A stretch of DNA of 64,000 nucleotides from NCBI RefSeq assembly GCF_963678635.1, contig NC_087071.1, positions 17,667,613 through 17,731,612 on the forward strand. The letters are read 5' to 3'. Numbering within the stretch: the stretch's first letter is position 1; each line of letters opens with the position of its first letter. Source of the stretch: Symsagittifera roscoffensis. Taxonomy: Eukaryota; Xenacoelomorpha; Acoela; Convolutidae. The notes beneath the pieces were generated by a model, which made no database searches, was not told where the DNA came from, and was given only the letters and a program-made list of their open reading frames with translations. Positions 1 through 12,208 of the stretch are shown one piece after another. The position numbers and the translations under genes were made by a program.

Positions 1-1773
1 CACTTTCGCTGTTTGATAGTGGAGTTTGCCTTCCATTTAACAAAGAAATTAACTAACTAAACTTAGAAATTAAAAGTCAAAAACCGCAATCAATAGAAAA
101 CTATGACTTGGCTGGCAAGAAGGCTTCGAAAAAAATCGTTTTTTTATATATCGCGAAAACTCTTGTAGAATCTCTATGTTCAAGCGCTGGCCGTGAATGA
201 TGTTTTACATCTATGAGGCTGGAAAAAACTGAGGAGCTCTCAGCACGTTGAAAACTGGCATTTCCGAGCTAATAATTAAAAAAATTTACATGTTTATCAA
301 TTCAGATTTCCTCTCACATGTAACATAAGACATGAGCGTCAAAAGGCAACCTTTATTCGGAAAGTATTTTAGTAGTCCGATTGCTCAACTCATATGACAA
401 CAGCTGGCTTTTCAGTTTTTCACAAGTGATACTTCATGTCAAAAATTCATATAAATTTTGAAAATCTTTGATGTTTTAGACGCTTGACAAGTATTAAAGG
501 CAGATTAGTTGCAAGAAACATAGTAAAAAAGATTATAAAAACAGTTTCAGTAAATTTTTCATACAACAAGAGCAATGGAATTACAAAACTAAAACACAAT
601 AGGCTGCACAAAAAATTGACATTTTACTCAGCAAAACTAGAGAAAACAATTTGAAAGACCCATCTAAAAGAAAACAAGCAATCAAAAAGAAACAAGAGCT
701 AACCAAGGGGAAAACAAGCATGAAATGTGCGATCTCTGACAAATAGATGTCTTCTGGAGTGCAATCAAAAAGTGAGAGCTAACTTTACTTAAGAAAAACA
801 GAAAAGGCAGCTTTGAATGAAAAACCAAAAACATTAGACTTTTTTCTTTTCCCCATCTGTGAATTTTTAGCGGTACAATTTTTGTTAACTGTCCGTTTTT
901 GATTTTAAAAAATTGGAATGCGAACTAATTATACGATGACAAAAATACTTGGTTTTTTGGCGAACTAATTATACGATGACAAAAACACTTGATTTTTATA
1001 TTTAACCTTGTAAAACAGTTCATTACACCATAAAGTGAGGCAAATTGCCTGTGTAAGTTTCTTGTGGACTGGTGAAAAGTAAAAAGAGCTAACTATTACT
1101 AGGAAGAGTTTAGCAATTTCAGTTTCATGAACTGGTCACAATATAAAATTGAATCACCAACATTCGAGAGCGTATAAGAAATGACAATGACAGAGACTCC
1201 TTCTGAACTCATGTGAAATAAATATTCGAGAAAACCAGGACAACCGGTTGCAGTGCAAACAGCACAGAATTCCGAGCAAGTAAATTTTCATAGCGAAGTC
1301 TAAACAAATTCAAAAAAAAGCAAACTTCTGGAGGTTTTTTGTTTATTGTTCAGTTGGTTGTTTATTTCGAACTGCTTAATGAGCCAGAGGACAAATTAAA
1401 ATAGGTCAAATACCCCCAGAACAACGAAAAAATTGATTTGAAAACGCAAAAATTGAGACCAGTTATTCTCGACACTGAAGAACCATTTTGAAACTTTTTA
1501 GAAACACTTGTCACCGCTAAACAAGCTTGAATAAAATAACAAAACCCACCCTGCGCCATAGTTTGTTCAATTCACTTCGTGTGAAGTTGCCGCAACAAAA
1601 ACAGATCGCAAAAAGCCCGAAAAAACTTCATTAAATAGCAAACCGAAATAAATTCTCGAAACAACACAGAGGCAAGTCAGTAACAAAAATATTTAAAAAA
1701 TTCAAAAAATCAAATGAACCTTCAAAATTTTTAAAACACATTAGGTAAAATTATCCAGGATATCAAAAGCGAG
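1..1773. other. AT-rich intergenic DNA, no gene seen
   Basis: No open frame here looks like a protein. The first ~80 bases (containing GTGGAGTTTGCCTTCC) resemble 2,990-3,070 and 24,100-24,135, which points to a short dispersed repeat. A 40-bp direct repeat sits at 921-1000. Confidence 0.6.
921..1000. repeat. 40-bp direct repeat, two copies
   Basis: The 40-bp unit that starts CGAACTAATTATACGATGAC occurs at 921-960 and again at 961-1000 with a few mismatches. No function is evident. Confidence 0.8.
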
Positions 1774-2091
1774 TTGAGTAATTACGTTAACAGGCTTTGG
1801 CTGCCACCACCACTCCTTAGATTGGTCCTGAAAAAAGAACTCTTTTGGAAACTTGTGTTAGATTATTTAAAACATTTTAATAGATTTAATAGCAGTTTCC
1901 TGAGAATTAAATTTCTGAGAAAATGTCTCGATAACGACATTATACCAGATTTTGTACGGTTTCGCGTGCCTGATAACGGTGTTTTTTCGAATCAAGCGGT
2001 GTACAGCTTCCAACTGAGACTCTTGAGATCTGAGATAAGCCAGGTAAATGCGGATAGGGAAAAGCCAACTAATTTTGTGGTCGCTCTGAAA
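1774..2091 (+). pseudogene. Possible retroelement ORF remnant
   Basis: An open frame of about 105 codons. It contains a stretch reading roughly FLRKCLDNDIIPDFVRF followed by a leucine/glutamate-rich segment. This composition resembles short segments that flank reverse transcriptases in some invertebrate retroelements, but I cannot name a family. It runs without a stop into the LINE fragment at 2,092, where the reading frame of the LINE is different, so the fusion is accidental. It has no convincing start context. It could also be a chance ORF. Confidence 0.25.
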
Positions 2092-2270
2092 AAAAACCAA
2101 CCCTTGCCGAAAAATACTATGGCAACATCAAAAAACATCTTGATGAAAATGATAGCCTAACACCAGATCAATACAAAGTCGCTCTGAAAACAATTCATTC
2201 AAATGAGGTGAAAAACTACGTTACCAAACATCCCTCTAAACTGACAGGCTCTCAGACTCCTGAAATTCAC
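2092..2270 (+). pseudogene. Jockey-like LINE 3' fragment, second copy
   Basis: Nearly identical to 4,107-4,277 over about 175 bases, with only a few substitutions. That segment encodes part of the C-terminal region of a Jockey-like non-LTR retrotransposon protein (…TLAEKYYGNIKKHL… in one frame). Here it is a detached piece: the upstream sequence differs from the longer copy and the homology stops near 2,270. It is a truncated duplicate of the same element family. Confidence 0.7.
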
Positions 2271-3639
2271 CGTATACACCAGGTCCATATCTCACGCAAA
2301 GTTTTACCGTAAAAACTTCCTAAAACGACTTTAATGATTCAGGTTTTTATCTGTGAAAAACAAAGTTGGCAACTAAATTGATAGACCGATGACTTCTTTG
2401 CCTACTAATTCGAGAAAAAGTATTTAAAAGATATTCAAAGATTGGCAAAGATTGCCAATCTTTGCAAAGATTGGCTCATCAGCCATTGAAAAAGTTATAC
2501 TTGGTTCTGTGAACACATAAATCGGCAACTAGATCGACAGAAAGTCGAGCAAAAGCCCAAGACAATTGTTTTTATTAGATTCAGTTAAACACGAAATACA
2601 AAAACAATCCAATAAAAACAATTTTTAGCGCAGATCTTGCACAAAATCTTCACGCGATAGTTTTGACTTACTCGCTTGGATAGAAATAACATTAACTGCA
2701 TATGAACAGCATTAGTGCGAGGCACTAGCAAGCCGAAATTATTAAAACTAAATTCAGTAGCTTTTAGCTTTGTTTAATGAAATCATGAAAGCAATCAAAA
2801 CTAAACAAAACAGTCAACATATGTTGGAAAAATATAAAAGAACAAGGAAACTGAAAAAAAAAATTGATTGAAACTTTTCAGCTCATATTTGAAAGAAAAA
2901 ATAGTCAAATTTACAGTGGGAAATCAGAAAACTAAAATCCAATATTTAAACTAGAAGTCCATCATGTTTTTCATGACAATTATACTTTTACTGTTCAATA
3001 TTGGAGTATGCCTTCCTTTTAACAAAAGAAATAAATGATCTAAACTTTAAAAGAAATCGAAAAACAAATTTCCTAAAAACGAAAAAAAAAAACAATCATC
3101 ACGACGTACATAAGTGACATCACTTCGTTAGTTACAATGGATCCTTATGTATATAATTGGTTTATATAACTATGCTCTTAGTAACAAAACAGCTTAGCAA
3201 TATATACACCAGGTCCAAACTGGTAATTGACATTAGCAGAAACATAAAATATCAAAAAACAACCGTTTTTGCTACTTCTGAACTCAACTTTTACTTCCAA
3301 ATATACGCAGAGCGAAAAAGAATGCTAAAGGGAAAGAATTAAGACAACATTAACAATGATGCGCGCTGCATATGTCTCTATGCTATAGGCGCTGTTTGAG
3401 AACTGCTCCGTGCTAAAACTTTATTAGTTGAAGCAAAATAGACCAAGTCTTGTGAATTCAATCAAAATAAGAAAAAAGAGAAAAAACTCTCGAAAAAAGT
3501 ATCCCAATTTCAAAACATCCTCGATGCGTATACAACCGTTTGAATAATCAGAAGAAAAAACCAGAAACACAATCCAAAAGAATTAAGCCAAAACGCATAC
3601 ACTGAAACATTTCAGAATAGCGACTATCATAACAACCTG
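2271..3639. other. AT-rich intergenic DNA, no gene seen
   Basis: No coding sequence is recognised. An internal near-repeat of CAAAGATTGGCAAAGATTG lies around 2,438-2,475. A copy of the short dispersed motif also found at 1-80 lies at about 2,990-3,070. Confidence 0.5.
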
Positions 3640-4540
3640 GAGCAAAGAAATGAAGAATCAAACTAATGTGATCATTGAAAGCAACTCACTACCCACCAAT
3701 CAAGAACCTAAAATTAAAGGACTCAACTTAGGTAACATGTTTACTTTCACTAAACACATTACCACAGAGATGAACAAACTCCAAACACGCAATAACTTAC
3801 TGAAAAAGCTCTGGCTTTTTCAGTAAGTTACTTGCTGAATAACAAGCTTGGGAAGCAGCAAAGAATCACATAAAAGGCCATTGGGCGTAGTGTTCTGAAT
3901 TACGCAGCTCCTCGACAAAACACAGCACTTAGATTTAAAACTGGCTGCACAAAAATGAACCCAATTGAACACCTTCATTGTGAAATTCAGATACTACCAG
4001 CAAAAGTACACAATCAAATGTTAAGCAATCAATTTCTAACTGGATGCCATCAACAAGACTGATGTGACCACCAAACAACCAAACACAACCCGATGTCGAG
4101 ACTAAAAAAACCAACCCTTGCCGAAAAATACTATGGCAACATCAAAAAACATCTTGATGAAAATGATCGCCTAACACCAGATCAATACAAAGTCGCTCTG
4201 AAAACAATTCATTCAAATGGGGTGAAAAACTACGTTACCAAACATCCCTCCAAACCGACAGGCTCTCAGTCTCCTGAAATTGCTTCGGAAGAAAACAGCC
4301 TTCCAAAAAGTCCACGACGCACTCTTGCTCAACTCCGTAGTGGATATATAGCACATAACTACATAGCTATCTGTCGAGATTACACAAAAACATCAAAAAC
4401 AACTGCCCATACTGTAACTCTAGTCCGCACGACACACACCACCTTTTTAACTGTCCATTGAAGCCAACATCGCTTAAACTTGACGACCTGTGGAACAAAC
4501 CCGTTGCAGTTGCAAAATTGCTCAACATACCATTATAACG
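3640..4540 (+). pseudogene. Jockey-like non-LTR retrotransposon, 3' end (broken)
   Basis: Read over three frames, this stretch follows the C-terminal part of a Jockey-type LINE polyprotein. In order there is a region resembling GLNLGNMFTFTKHI, a segment around LSNQFLTGCHQQ (about 4,020-4,070), the ORF 4,093-4,380, and then, after a frameshift in an A-rich run near 4,390, a Cys/His motif CPYCNSSPHDTHHLFNC at about 4,410-4,460. It ends in-frame at a TAA near 4,540. The CxxC…H…C motif near the C-terminus is typical of Jockey-clade elements. Several frameshifts and a 17-bp fold-back at 3,793-3,830 show it is dead. The upstream RT and endonuclease are absent. Family assignment is by motif, not by search. 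Confidence 0.7.
3793..3830. repeat. Perfect 17-bp inverted repeat, 4-nt loop
   Basis: The left arm 3,793-3,809 and right arm 3,814-3,830 are exact reverse complements (…TTACTGAAAAAGC / GCTTTTTCAGTAA…) with loop TCTG. It lies inside the LINE relic and interrupts its coding frame, so it is probably a fold-back duplication rather than a functional terminator. Confidence 0.85.
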
Positions 4541-7344
4541 GGGCACATTTAGAGTTTTTCTCGGTTCTCCGCATTAATTAAAAACTGCCCGCTGAAACCG
4601 GACACGGGAGTTTTGCTCGGTTCTCCGTACCAAAAACTACCCCCCGTAGAACGGGTTTTAATCAGTACTGTCGGAAGGGGCCCTTCCTGCTCTTAGCGAA
4701 TCCTTAGAAAGCCACAGTTACTGTTTTACGGACGAGACGAAACAATCAATCAATCTCCACTATCTTTAATTATGGAGTACTGAAAGTAAACGGCAATGAA
4801 GACACGAATTAGACGACCCCTCTTTTTGCAGCTACAAAAAACAATAACAACAACAACCCTATCGTGATTCGAACAATGTATATATGTCTCCGAAATCACG
4901 CACGTTACCTCTGTTCCAACATGTGAATGACATATAAAAATTGATGCCATAAAAAGCCCTTCCATTTTTCTGACGTGAGAAATCTCTATCAAGTTGCATC
5001 ACACGAACCAATTACAATGGTAAGGAGCTGATGAGAAGATAAATAATTAATCTTTACTTATACCACAATTCATTTAATCAGCATGCTCGTTTACCAACGA
5101 TCACTCGCAGGGTGGGATTTAGGAGACACAGGATGGACGCGCTAGCCTTCCAGGATTTGACCCTATCACCATCTCCCTTTGGTACTATGTACAACTTCCA
5201 TTTCAAGCCGACCAACCTTTAAACTTTCCCTATACGCCTTTGGCGCAAATATATAATTATTTTGAGGAGCACACTGAAAAAAGCGATTTTCCGGTCACTT
5301 GACAAAACTTCAAAATTTATTGAAAATCCCCTCCTTACAAAAAAATTCATTGCTCCGCGCCTGATAAAACAAACACCTTTTATAAGTTTCTAAGTATGCG
5401 CAGAAAAAATACCGTTCAGCAATTAGAGAGCCTGCAGTATTTTTCTGGTTCCTCTTTCATTCAAAACTGCGTACTTGTTTTTTGATGTCAAATGATTGCT
5501 TCATAAATCTCATGTTAAATTTTTCAAAATGGGGACTTAAGACGAAACATAATGAAGACAAAACCTAAGTATAATTGTACTAAAATTATTATGTTCCAAT
5601 TTATTTTGCGAATTTCGTAACCAATATTTTTCCCCAAATCCGATCGTTTTTTTAGTCAATCAAAAATTACGCATTCAATTCAATGCAATATAGAAACAAT
5701 TGCTGACAAAACTGAATCGACGTTGTCCTCTTTTGTAGCCCAATAAATATTAAAGAAGAGTATAATCTTCTAAGTAAAAAATAAATAAATTTATTTTTGT
5801 TTATGAGCCAAAAAATGTCATTTTCATTTAAAATAACTATTTTTCATTTCAAAACAATTTATAAACGTTTTGCTCAAATTTTTAGAGAATCTACCTTTCT
5901 TAAACTTTGTTGGGCTTCATAAGAGGCTCAATTTGATATCGTTTTGTCAGCAACTGATTCAGTAGTTCTTTCGTATTTTTTGATTGACTAAAAAAAGGCA
6001 AAAATGATCGGTTTGGGGGTAAAATTTCGGTTCTAAATTTCACAAAAAAATACACCATAATATTTCTGGTAACTATTGGAGCAAATTGTGTTTTCGTCAA
6101 TTTTTGTTCAATCTCAACCCAACTTGAGGAAAAATTAGTTTAAAGTTTCAAACTTTGTTCATGTTCGTATAATTTAAATCAGAACTATTATTTCATCTTA
6201 TTTGCATGGAAAGAAAAAATTTTGCATGCAAATTCTTTTCGATTGATTTTCGATGCCATTAGCTTAAAAAACTGACGTGGAAAAACTAATTTTAGATGGA
6301 ACACATTTTGATCATCTGGTTTCTAAGTGCAAGCGCAATTCTGGGTGCCTTCTGAAGAACCATTTAAATAACGAGACTAAGAATTGTAGACTTATAAACT
6401 GAACTTATCCCAACAATGACAACATATTGTCTCCTTTCCATTGTGCAAACCAAGGCAATTTTTGAGCGGCTTAATTTTTAATATTCAATAGTTTTTAATT
6501 TCTAAAAATAATTCAAAATATTCAATTTACAATACTTCAATAATACTAGATCTTTAAAAACGACTTACCTTTGAAATTTTTGCAACACGTTAAGGTGCTT
6601 TAAGAATTGACATAGCAGCGAGAAATAGAATTTACTCAAATAAGATGTTTCATCTAACAGTCGAATTTTGATGGAGCGGGCAAATGTTTTTCTTCATATG
6701 CATTTAGAATGCCACGATTTCCTATGGTGCAGTTAAATTCGTTGCATTAAACAGTAAAGTAACACACAGTAGTACAGTGTATGGTACGCATATTACCAAG
6801 CGGTGAAAAAATATGCATAAAGATACAATGCTCAACTATTTGCCATTTCAGCTCATTTTACATTATACTTCATGCAAATTTTCTGATGTTGCTTCTTTTT
6901 TCGTGACTGATGTTGTTTCTTTTTTCTTCGCCTGCCTTTAAAAACAACTAGAGAAAGCAAATTTTTCAATTTTTTTTTGAACTACCTCGCCGTTCAAGTT
7001 CGAAGACTAAGCGTAGTTTGAAATGGACATCACTCTGTTTGATGTCAGGGAAATTTAAAAAAAAAAACAAAAATAGAAAAAAGTATCCGGTTGCTATGCA
7101 AGTAGCTGGAATGCAAGGACAAACAACTGCGCAAGATGAAATGTATTATTTTTCTGAAATTTTTTGTTTTGTTGGGAAATGGACAGAAGGAAGGCGTCAA
7201 CAATTGAAATTTAATCCCAACTGAAGTGTAAAAACGTAATCGACAAAAAACATACTCATGTAGATAAACTGATTTGTAAGTCCCAGAGGTTTGATCACCT
7301 TCCCATTATCATTGAACTACTCCTGAGCGAAGATCCCCACTAGA
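4541..7344. other. AT-rich intergenic DNA
   Basis: 4,541-4,745 looks like the 3' untranslated tail of the LINE above. It has two GC-rich blocks that share CGGTTCTCCG, and it ends near CAATCAATCAATC. Beyond this I see no coding frame or structured RNA. All open frames are under 85 codons with low-complexity translations. Confidence 0.45.
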
Positions 7345-7560
7345 TATAGCCAAAACCTTTAACAAGCACTTCATCAATGCGAGGAATCGTACATCGGGCA
7401 ACCTACTTCTAACAACGATACTCCAATTAGCCAAACTTCGACTAACATGTCACCCTAATTTCCCCGAAATCATACTTAACAAGCCATTGCAGATAGCAAA
7501 CCCTTTCATGCTCTCAGTCTGGATGGCCAATGCAAGTCAACTGAAACCACTTTTCATCAA
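7345..7560 (+). pseudogene. Possible LINE coding fragment
   Basis: In one forward frame the sequence reads approximately KTFNKHFINARNRTSG and continues for about 60 codons. This resembles the spacer before the RT domain in Jockey-like LINEs. It has no RT catalytic motif and stops abruptly. The call is weak and rests on composition and one short motif. Confidence 0.3.
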
Positions 7561-7917
7561 TTAATCGTTGCAACAAATATTCGTTTGTCTACATCGGATC
7601 AGCCCATTGCGCTATACTTCGCCCTGTAATGAAATTTTAAAGATTCTAATCCTCCCATATTTATTTAACATCTCCCACATGGTGTGCCATCGCAGGCGCG
7701 TAGATTTAATTGAAGCCACACCGCATGCTAGAACTCTTGTCCGGTGACTCAGTAAAAATTTAGAAAGTGGACAAGCCACTACAAGTTTCCGCGACAAGTC
7801 AACTCCCCAGTGTCCACAGTGGATTCCTCCATGGCTCGAAAAACTGTTAACCAACCGACAACTCAATTTTTCCTGAATTTTTTTTTACAATTTCATGCAA
7901 AGTGAAAAAAAAACAAG

Positions 7918-7988
7918 TTCCAGTCGGGACTGGAACCTTCCGACCTTAGGGTACAGAGCAAACCGCGTTACCTCTAGACCAACTGGGA
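7918..7988 (-). ncRNA. tRNA-like sequence (pseudo-tRNA or SINE head)
   Basis: On the minus strand an A-box-like TGGTCTAGAGG and a B-box-like GGTTCCAGTCC are spaced as in a tRNA. A 7-bp acceptor stem (TCCCAGT with ACTGGAA, one mismatch) and an imperfect T-stem can be drawn. The anticodon stem does not pair well, so this is more likely a tRNA-derived relic than a working tRNA. Confidence 0.45.
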
Positions 7989-10490
7989 GCAGTCTCGAAT
8001 TTGCTAAGGTTCACTAATAATATAACTTCAAAATCAATTTCAGGTGTAAGAAAAATGTTCAAGGAAAAAATGTAGTTTCCAATTACATGCACTTGCTTTC
8101 GCAGGTGTAAACACAACTAGCCACCCAGTGCATAATTTTCTGAATTCTAATTGTTTAACGCTAGTCATTAATTATTAGCAAGAAAAATGTTAAGAGAGGT
8201 TACAATTATAAGTTCATCTTTTTGATTAAGACAGGTTACAAAAACCAGTTTAAAAATTGGCGTAGACAATAGGCGCACCCAACAACACAGAGCACCACAA
8301 GAAGGATTACGTTTTTTTTCGAAATTGAAAACCTTTTTCTCCAAAATTAATAAATGGTGGAAAGTTATTTCTATAGGTTAAAAAATGACCCAAAGGTTAG
8401 GCTGATTCAGCGATACAGATGACGCCAAGAAAAGATAATCAATCAATACGCGAAAATAACATTAAATTTTTTGGTTGTTTTTTGAATGATCTCATGAGTG
8501 ATCGAATAACGGTTTTTTTTTAAAAAAAAAACTTACATTATTTCATCCTATACAAGCGTCCTCAACAAATCATGGGACCAGCAGTAGCTGATCAAACAAA
8601 CCTTGATAAAAAAGATATCAATACTAAATAGCCCAGATTTGGGTTTAAAAAATTGATATATAAAATGGTGAAGCAAAGCATTGCAAAACTTGATGTAGTC
8701 AAAACATACAAATCAAAACAACGCAAATAGGCACACAACAGAGGTTAGATGAAAACACGCAGCTTAGCAGTTTCGCCTAAACCTATTTGAACAGCATAGC
8801 TATGCAAATGTAGACTGTAGCTAAAACATGTAGGGATAGCGTTTAGTTCTTAAACATGTACGCTTGGCTTAAACATGGCTGGAACTGACTCAATCATTTA
8901 AAAAATGAATACATAAGGGTTATTTCATTTTGGGCTTTAATCATGCAAAAATGCATAAAAATTCACGACAGCCATCTTCGGTGGTCGACAAAATTACCTA
9001 AACATAAAGTATGAAACGAAGAACCTTTCAAAAACATAGGATTTGCATATACAAAATTAGGATTTAAAAAGGGAAAAGGGTATGTTGTTTTTTCTTTTTG
9101 TTTTCCACGTAAAACAAGTACCACAAAAAATCATCGAAATGGGTTGAGTCATATATCATTTTAGGGCCCTTTTAGTCGTGATTTAGTAGAACATTCAAAC
9201 AAATTTGACAAAAAATGTTTGCCGAAAAAAAAGGTTCGAAAATTTTGATTTTTGGTTTAATTTCTAGCTATTAAGATGAGCGTGCTGGCTGATTTAGACT
9301 TAATTTAGGCCGTAACAACTTACTTTTATTCAAATAAAGTTAATACTTGGAGTTTTTAGCGCCATTTTGGGAAGTTTTAACTCATTTCTGCGAAAAAAAA
9401 ATGTAGAAAAAAGTTATTTTTTTAAAAGTTTTTACGACTTTTTTCGTTTTTCTAGTCATATTTCTACAAACACTGATTTATAAATGGCCTTTTTGTTTTT
9501 TACTGTCGACAGATCTTTTCATCACACCACACAGAAAAAACTACACAAATTTGATCACAAGCTATGCTCGTGTAAAAAGAGAAGTTTGTAATTTTAGGAC
9601 TATGGTCGGAAGATTATGTTCTATTTGCACAGTAACGGACTATCCTTGTTCTACATAAGCATTAGCTTAGCTGTAGAAAGATGAAACACAAAGTTCTCAA
9701 CAAATCAAAAAGAATGATTTCAAGAAACAAACAAGCGTAGCCAGTAGCTGTGCAAAAATCACAAAAAATCCCAAAACTTCTGCTGGCCACATCCTTTTTG
9801 TCGATTTTTTTGATTCTTCGACTTTGTGCTTAACTTTCTGTAATTTTCCTAGAAAAAATGGGCGTTGGATACGGTATCAACCTACAAAATTACGTGTACC
9901 GTAGCTCACATAATATAGTAAAGTCATATTTTCATTTGTATGCCTAGTCAGGAATAAGTCCGAAAAACAAAAATTCTTTTTGGATTCCAAATTACGACCA
10001 AACGTTCATCAAAATCTTTCGAGTCCATAGTAAAACTATAGGTAGTACCTAATTTTGCGTAGAAAAACCACCTTGCGCCACCGACCCGAATCAATAAATA
10101 ATCAACTTTAAAAAAAAAGTTTCGATCGGCAAAACTCAAAAGGCAATACTTTGAATTACAACCATTTTGACAGAATTATCAAGCAATAAGCATGAAAAAA
10201 CTTTTAATAAAAAATGCAATAAAATTATCAGCGTCAACACAACCATCATTCAACGACAAGTTAAACAATATTAATCACGTTCGTTCTCAAACGACAATAT
10301 TGAAAAGAACTTACCATCTCCACCACAAATAACGAATGTAGAATTTCTAATGCATACAAATTCTTAAACGTTGCAACAACAAATTCGCTTTGTCATGCAA
10401 TTTGGTCATTTATTCAGTGAAAGTATTTTGCTGATGAAAATGTCTACAATTAGGTTACATCTTTCTGCTCGCATCGAGATCTCTGCTAAA
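7989..10490. other. AT-rich intergenic DNA, no gene seen
   Basis: No ORF with recognisable domains and no tandem repeats were seen. Homopolymer runs are common. Confidence 0.5.
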
Positions 10491-10766
10491 TCATCGCAAA
10501 CGTGCTGGACGATAGTTCTCTGCAGTTTTTTTGCGTTCAAAAAGAGAAAAGTATCGCTTTTTTAAGTGGTATTTCAAAACTGTATAATCAACAGGATTGC
10601 AATGCGAAATGTCATTGAGCTCGGGGCTCAAGGCCGGCCATACCAAAAAATTTCCATTTAATTTAAAGGCCAATTTGCTCTTAGTTTCATCAAACTGAAA
10701 TCTGAAAACTTTCAAAAAAAAGCTGATAACGAGTTTTGATTTAAACACCATATAATGGTAATCCAT
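10491..10766 (-). pseudogene. mariner/Tc1-like transposase C-terminal relic
   Basis: The minus-strand frame has LVWPALSPELN followed some residues later by NPVDYTVLKYHLKKR. This matches the shape of the C-terminal catalytic block of mariner/Tc1 transposases (WP..SPDLNP.DY…WS.LK), where the last acidic residue of the DDE/D triad lies. About nine extra residues interrupt the block. The frame ends after about 90 codons, and no terminal inverted repeats or upstream DDE residues are visible. It is a short, degenerate relic. Confidence 0.4.
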
Positions 10767-10983
10767 TTTTTCAATTTTCGCAAACGCACAGCTGAATTAA
10801 GTTAAAACAAAGATTTTTTTTTCGAAGTGTATTCAATACTAAAATAGAAATCTTGCCAAACTTAGCAGCAGAAACATTTTCAATTTATATGACACCTGCT
10901 ACTAGCAAGTGTAATCATTATTGGATCCTTCTGAAGTGAAGTTTGTCATAACACGAAAAACATCAAACAACTTTTGTTATGCA

Positions 10984-11265
10984 TCACTTCTTTGACGACT
11001 TAGGCCCATGCTTTTCCATGTAGTGTTTAATATCTTTAGAATGGTACATATTATCAATGGCAGTTTGACGTTTCAGCATTTCTAAATTGCGATTTCCGTC
11101 TGCAATTAGCTTTTCAATACGCACAACTGTAATCATGTGGTTTCTGAACGTGTCTTGAATCCGCCTGACGAAATACTCTCTGTAATTGTAGTCTGAAAAC
11201 TTCCTCGCCTCTTTCAGCAGGTTTTTGTAGAGAGACAATACCATCAATCTGTTACCATTACTCAT
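10984..11265 (-). CDS. LYRM4: LYR motif protein ISD11 (LYRM4)
   Basis: A 93-residue protein of the small LYR-motif family. ISD11 binds and stabilises the cysteine desulfurase NFS1 in the mitochondrial matrix for iron-sulfur cluster assembly, together with acyl carrier protein. The sequence shows the family signature near the N-terminus (LSLYKNLLKEARKFSDYNYR, residues ~10-29), then a YFVRRIQDTFR helix and a basic C-terminus ending SSKK. Human ISD11 is 91 residues, so length agrees. The ATG at 11,265 is followed directly by a normal family N-terminus, and the stop is at 10,984. There is no intron in the coding region. It lies about 0.9 kb from the TOE1 3' end, on the same strand and downstream of it. 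Confidence 0.88.
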   Translation of the reverse strand: MSNGNRLMVLSLYKNLLKEARKFSDYNYREYFVRRIQDTFRNHMITVVRIEKLIADGNRNLEMLKRQTAIDNMYHSKDIKHYMEKHGPKSSKK

Positions 11266-11720
11266 TGTTAAGGAGGTGTGGTTTGCTATTGTTAAGTTTT
11301 ATTTCAGATACTCTTATTTTCAATTGCTGTTTTTAATGGTGGGTTCTTCAGGCATGCCAAAACAAAGATCTGAAATGAAACAAAACGAAAATTTTCTCAA
11401 AAATAACTAGAACATCTCACTAACTTCAATTGATTTTAATTATTCAAGTCCAAAACATCAAAATGAAGACTAAATTATCTCGCTTTGCAATCGTTTTATT
11501 TTTCAAGACAGGAACTCAATTTTTCTTAGAGCATTATCGAGGTTGGAGAAGTATGAAAATAGAGTCGGACAAAATAATAAAAATAATAATTGCGTTTCTG
11601 CAATTCGCAGAAGATCTATGAAAGGTCTAAGCATAGTAGTCCGTTCTCTTATTTCCCCACATTCTAGACTGTTTTTTTTTGTTGAGCCAAGCTCTTTTTT
11701 GCGACTCAAGGACGTTTTAT

Positions 11721-11785
11721 AGCAGGGGATCGATTACACGATCTGAGGATCAAGAAGTCAACGCCTTACCACTATACTAAAAGCC
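11721..11785 (-). ncRNA. tRNA-like sequence
   Basis: On the minus strand an A-box TAGTATAGTGG is followed about 45 bases later by a B-box-like TAATCGATCC. The layout resembles Asp/Glu/Gly-type tRNAs, but stems are imperfect. Probably a tRNA pseudogene or SINE head. Confidence 0.4.
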
Positions 11786-12208
11786 TTAATACCACTATGC
11801 TTAGTGCCTCGCAAAAATTATATAATTATAACCTGAAGACATTGGAACAGTGCTAATAAACACTTTTCGGTTTTTTACTTTTTTCAAAATTAAACCTGAA
11901 AGTCGAATACACTGTTTTTTTTCATTCACCTGTGAACTAAAAAAATTTAGTTTTGAAAATTAGTGTTATTGAAAACACTTGATGGGCTTTTCGTGAGCTC
12001 CGCTTACAACTTTGCTTTCGTTCATTATGAAAGATATTAATGACCAGATAAGCTGAAAAAAGCAAACATATTGTACCAAATTTATTTCAGCAAATATTAA
12101 ATAAGTAACAACAACAACTTTCAGTTGAACAAGCAACAAACTAAAAATTTTATCAGTTTTTATCATGAAAAGCACCGAATGAATGCTTAACGTTTATTCG
12201 TTTGAGCT

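Noticed and set aside
7612-7866. An 84-codon minus-strand ORF
   Set aside because: No similarity or domain recognised; composition fits chance in a slightly GC-richer patch.
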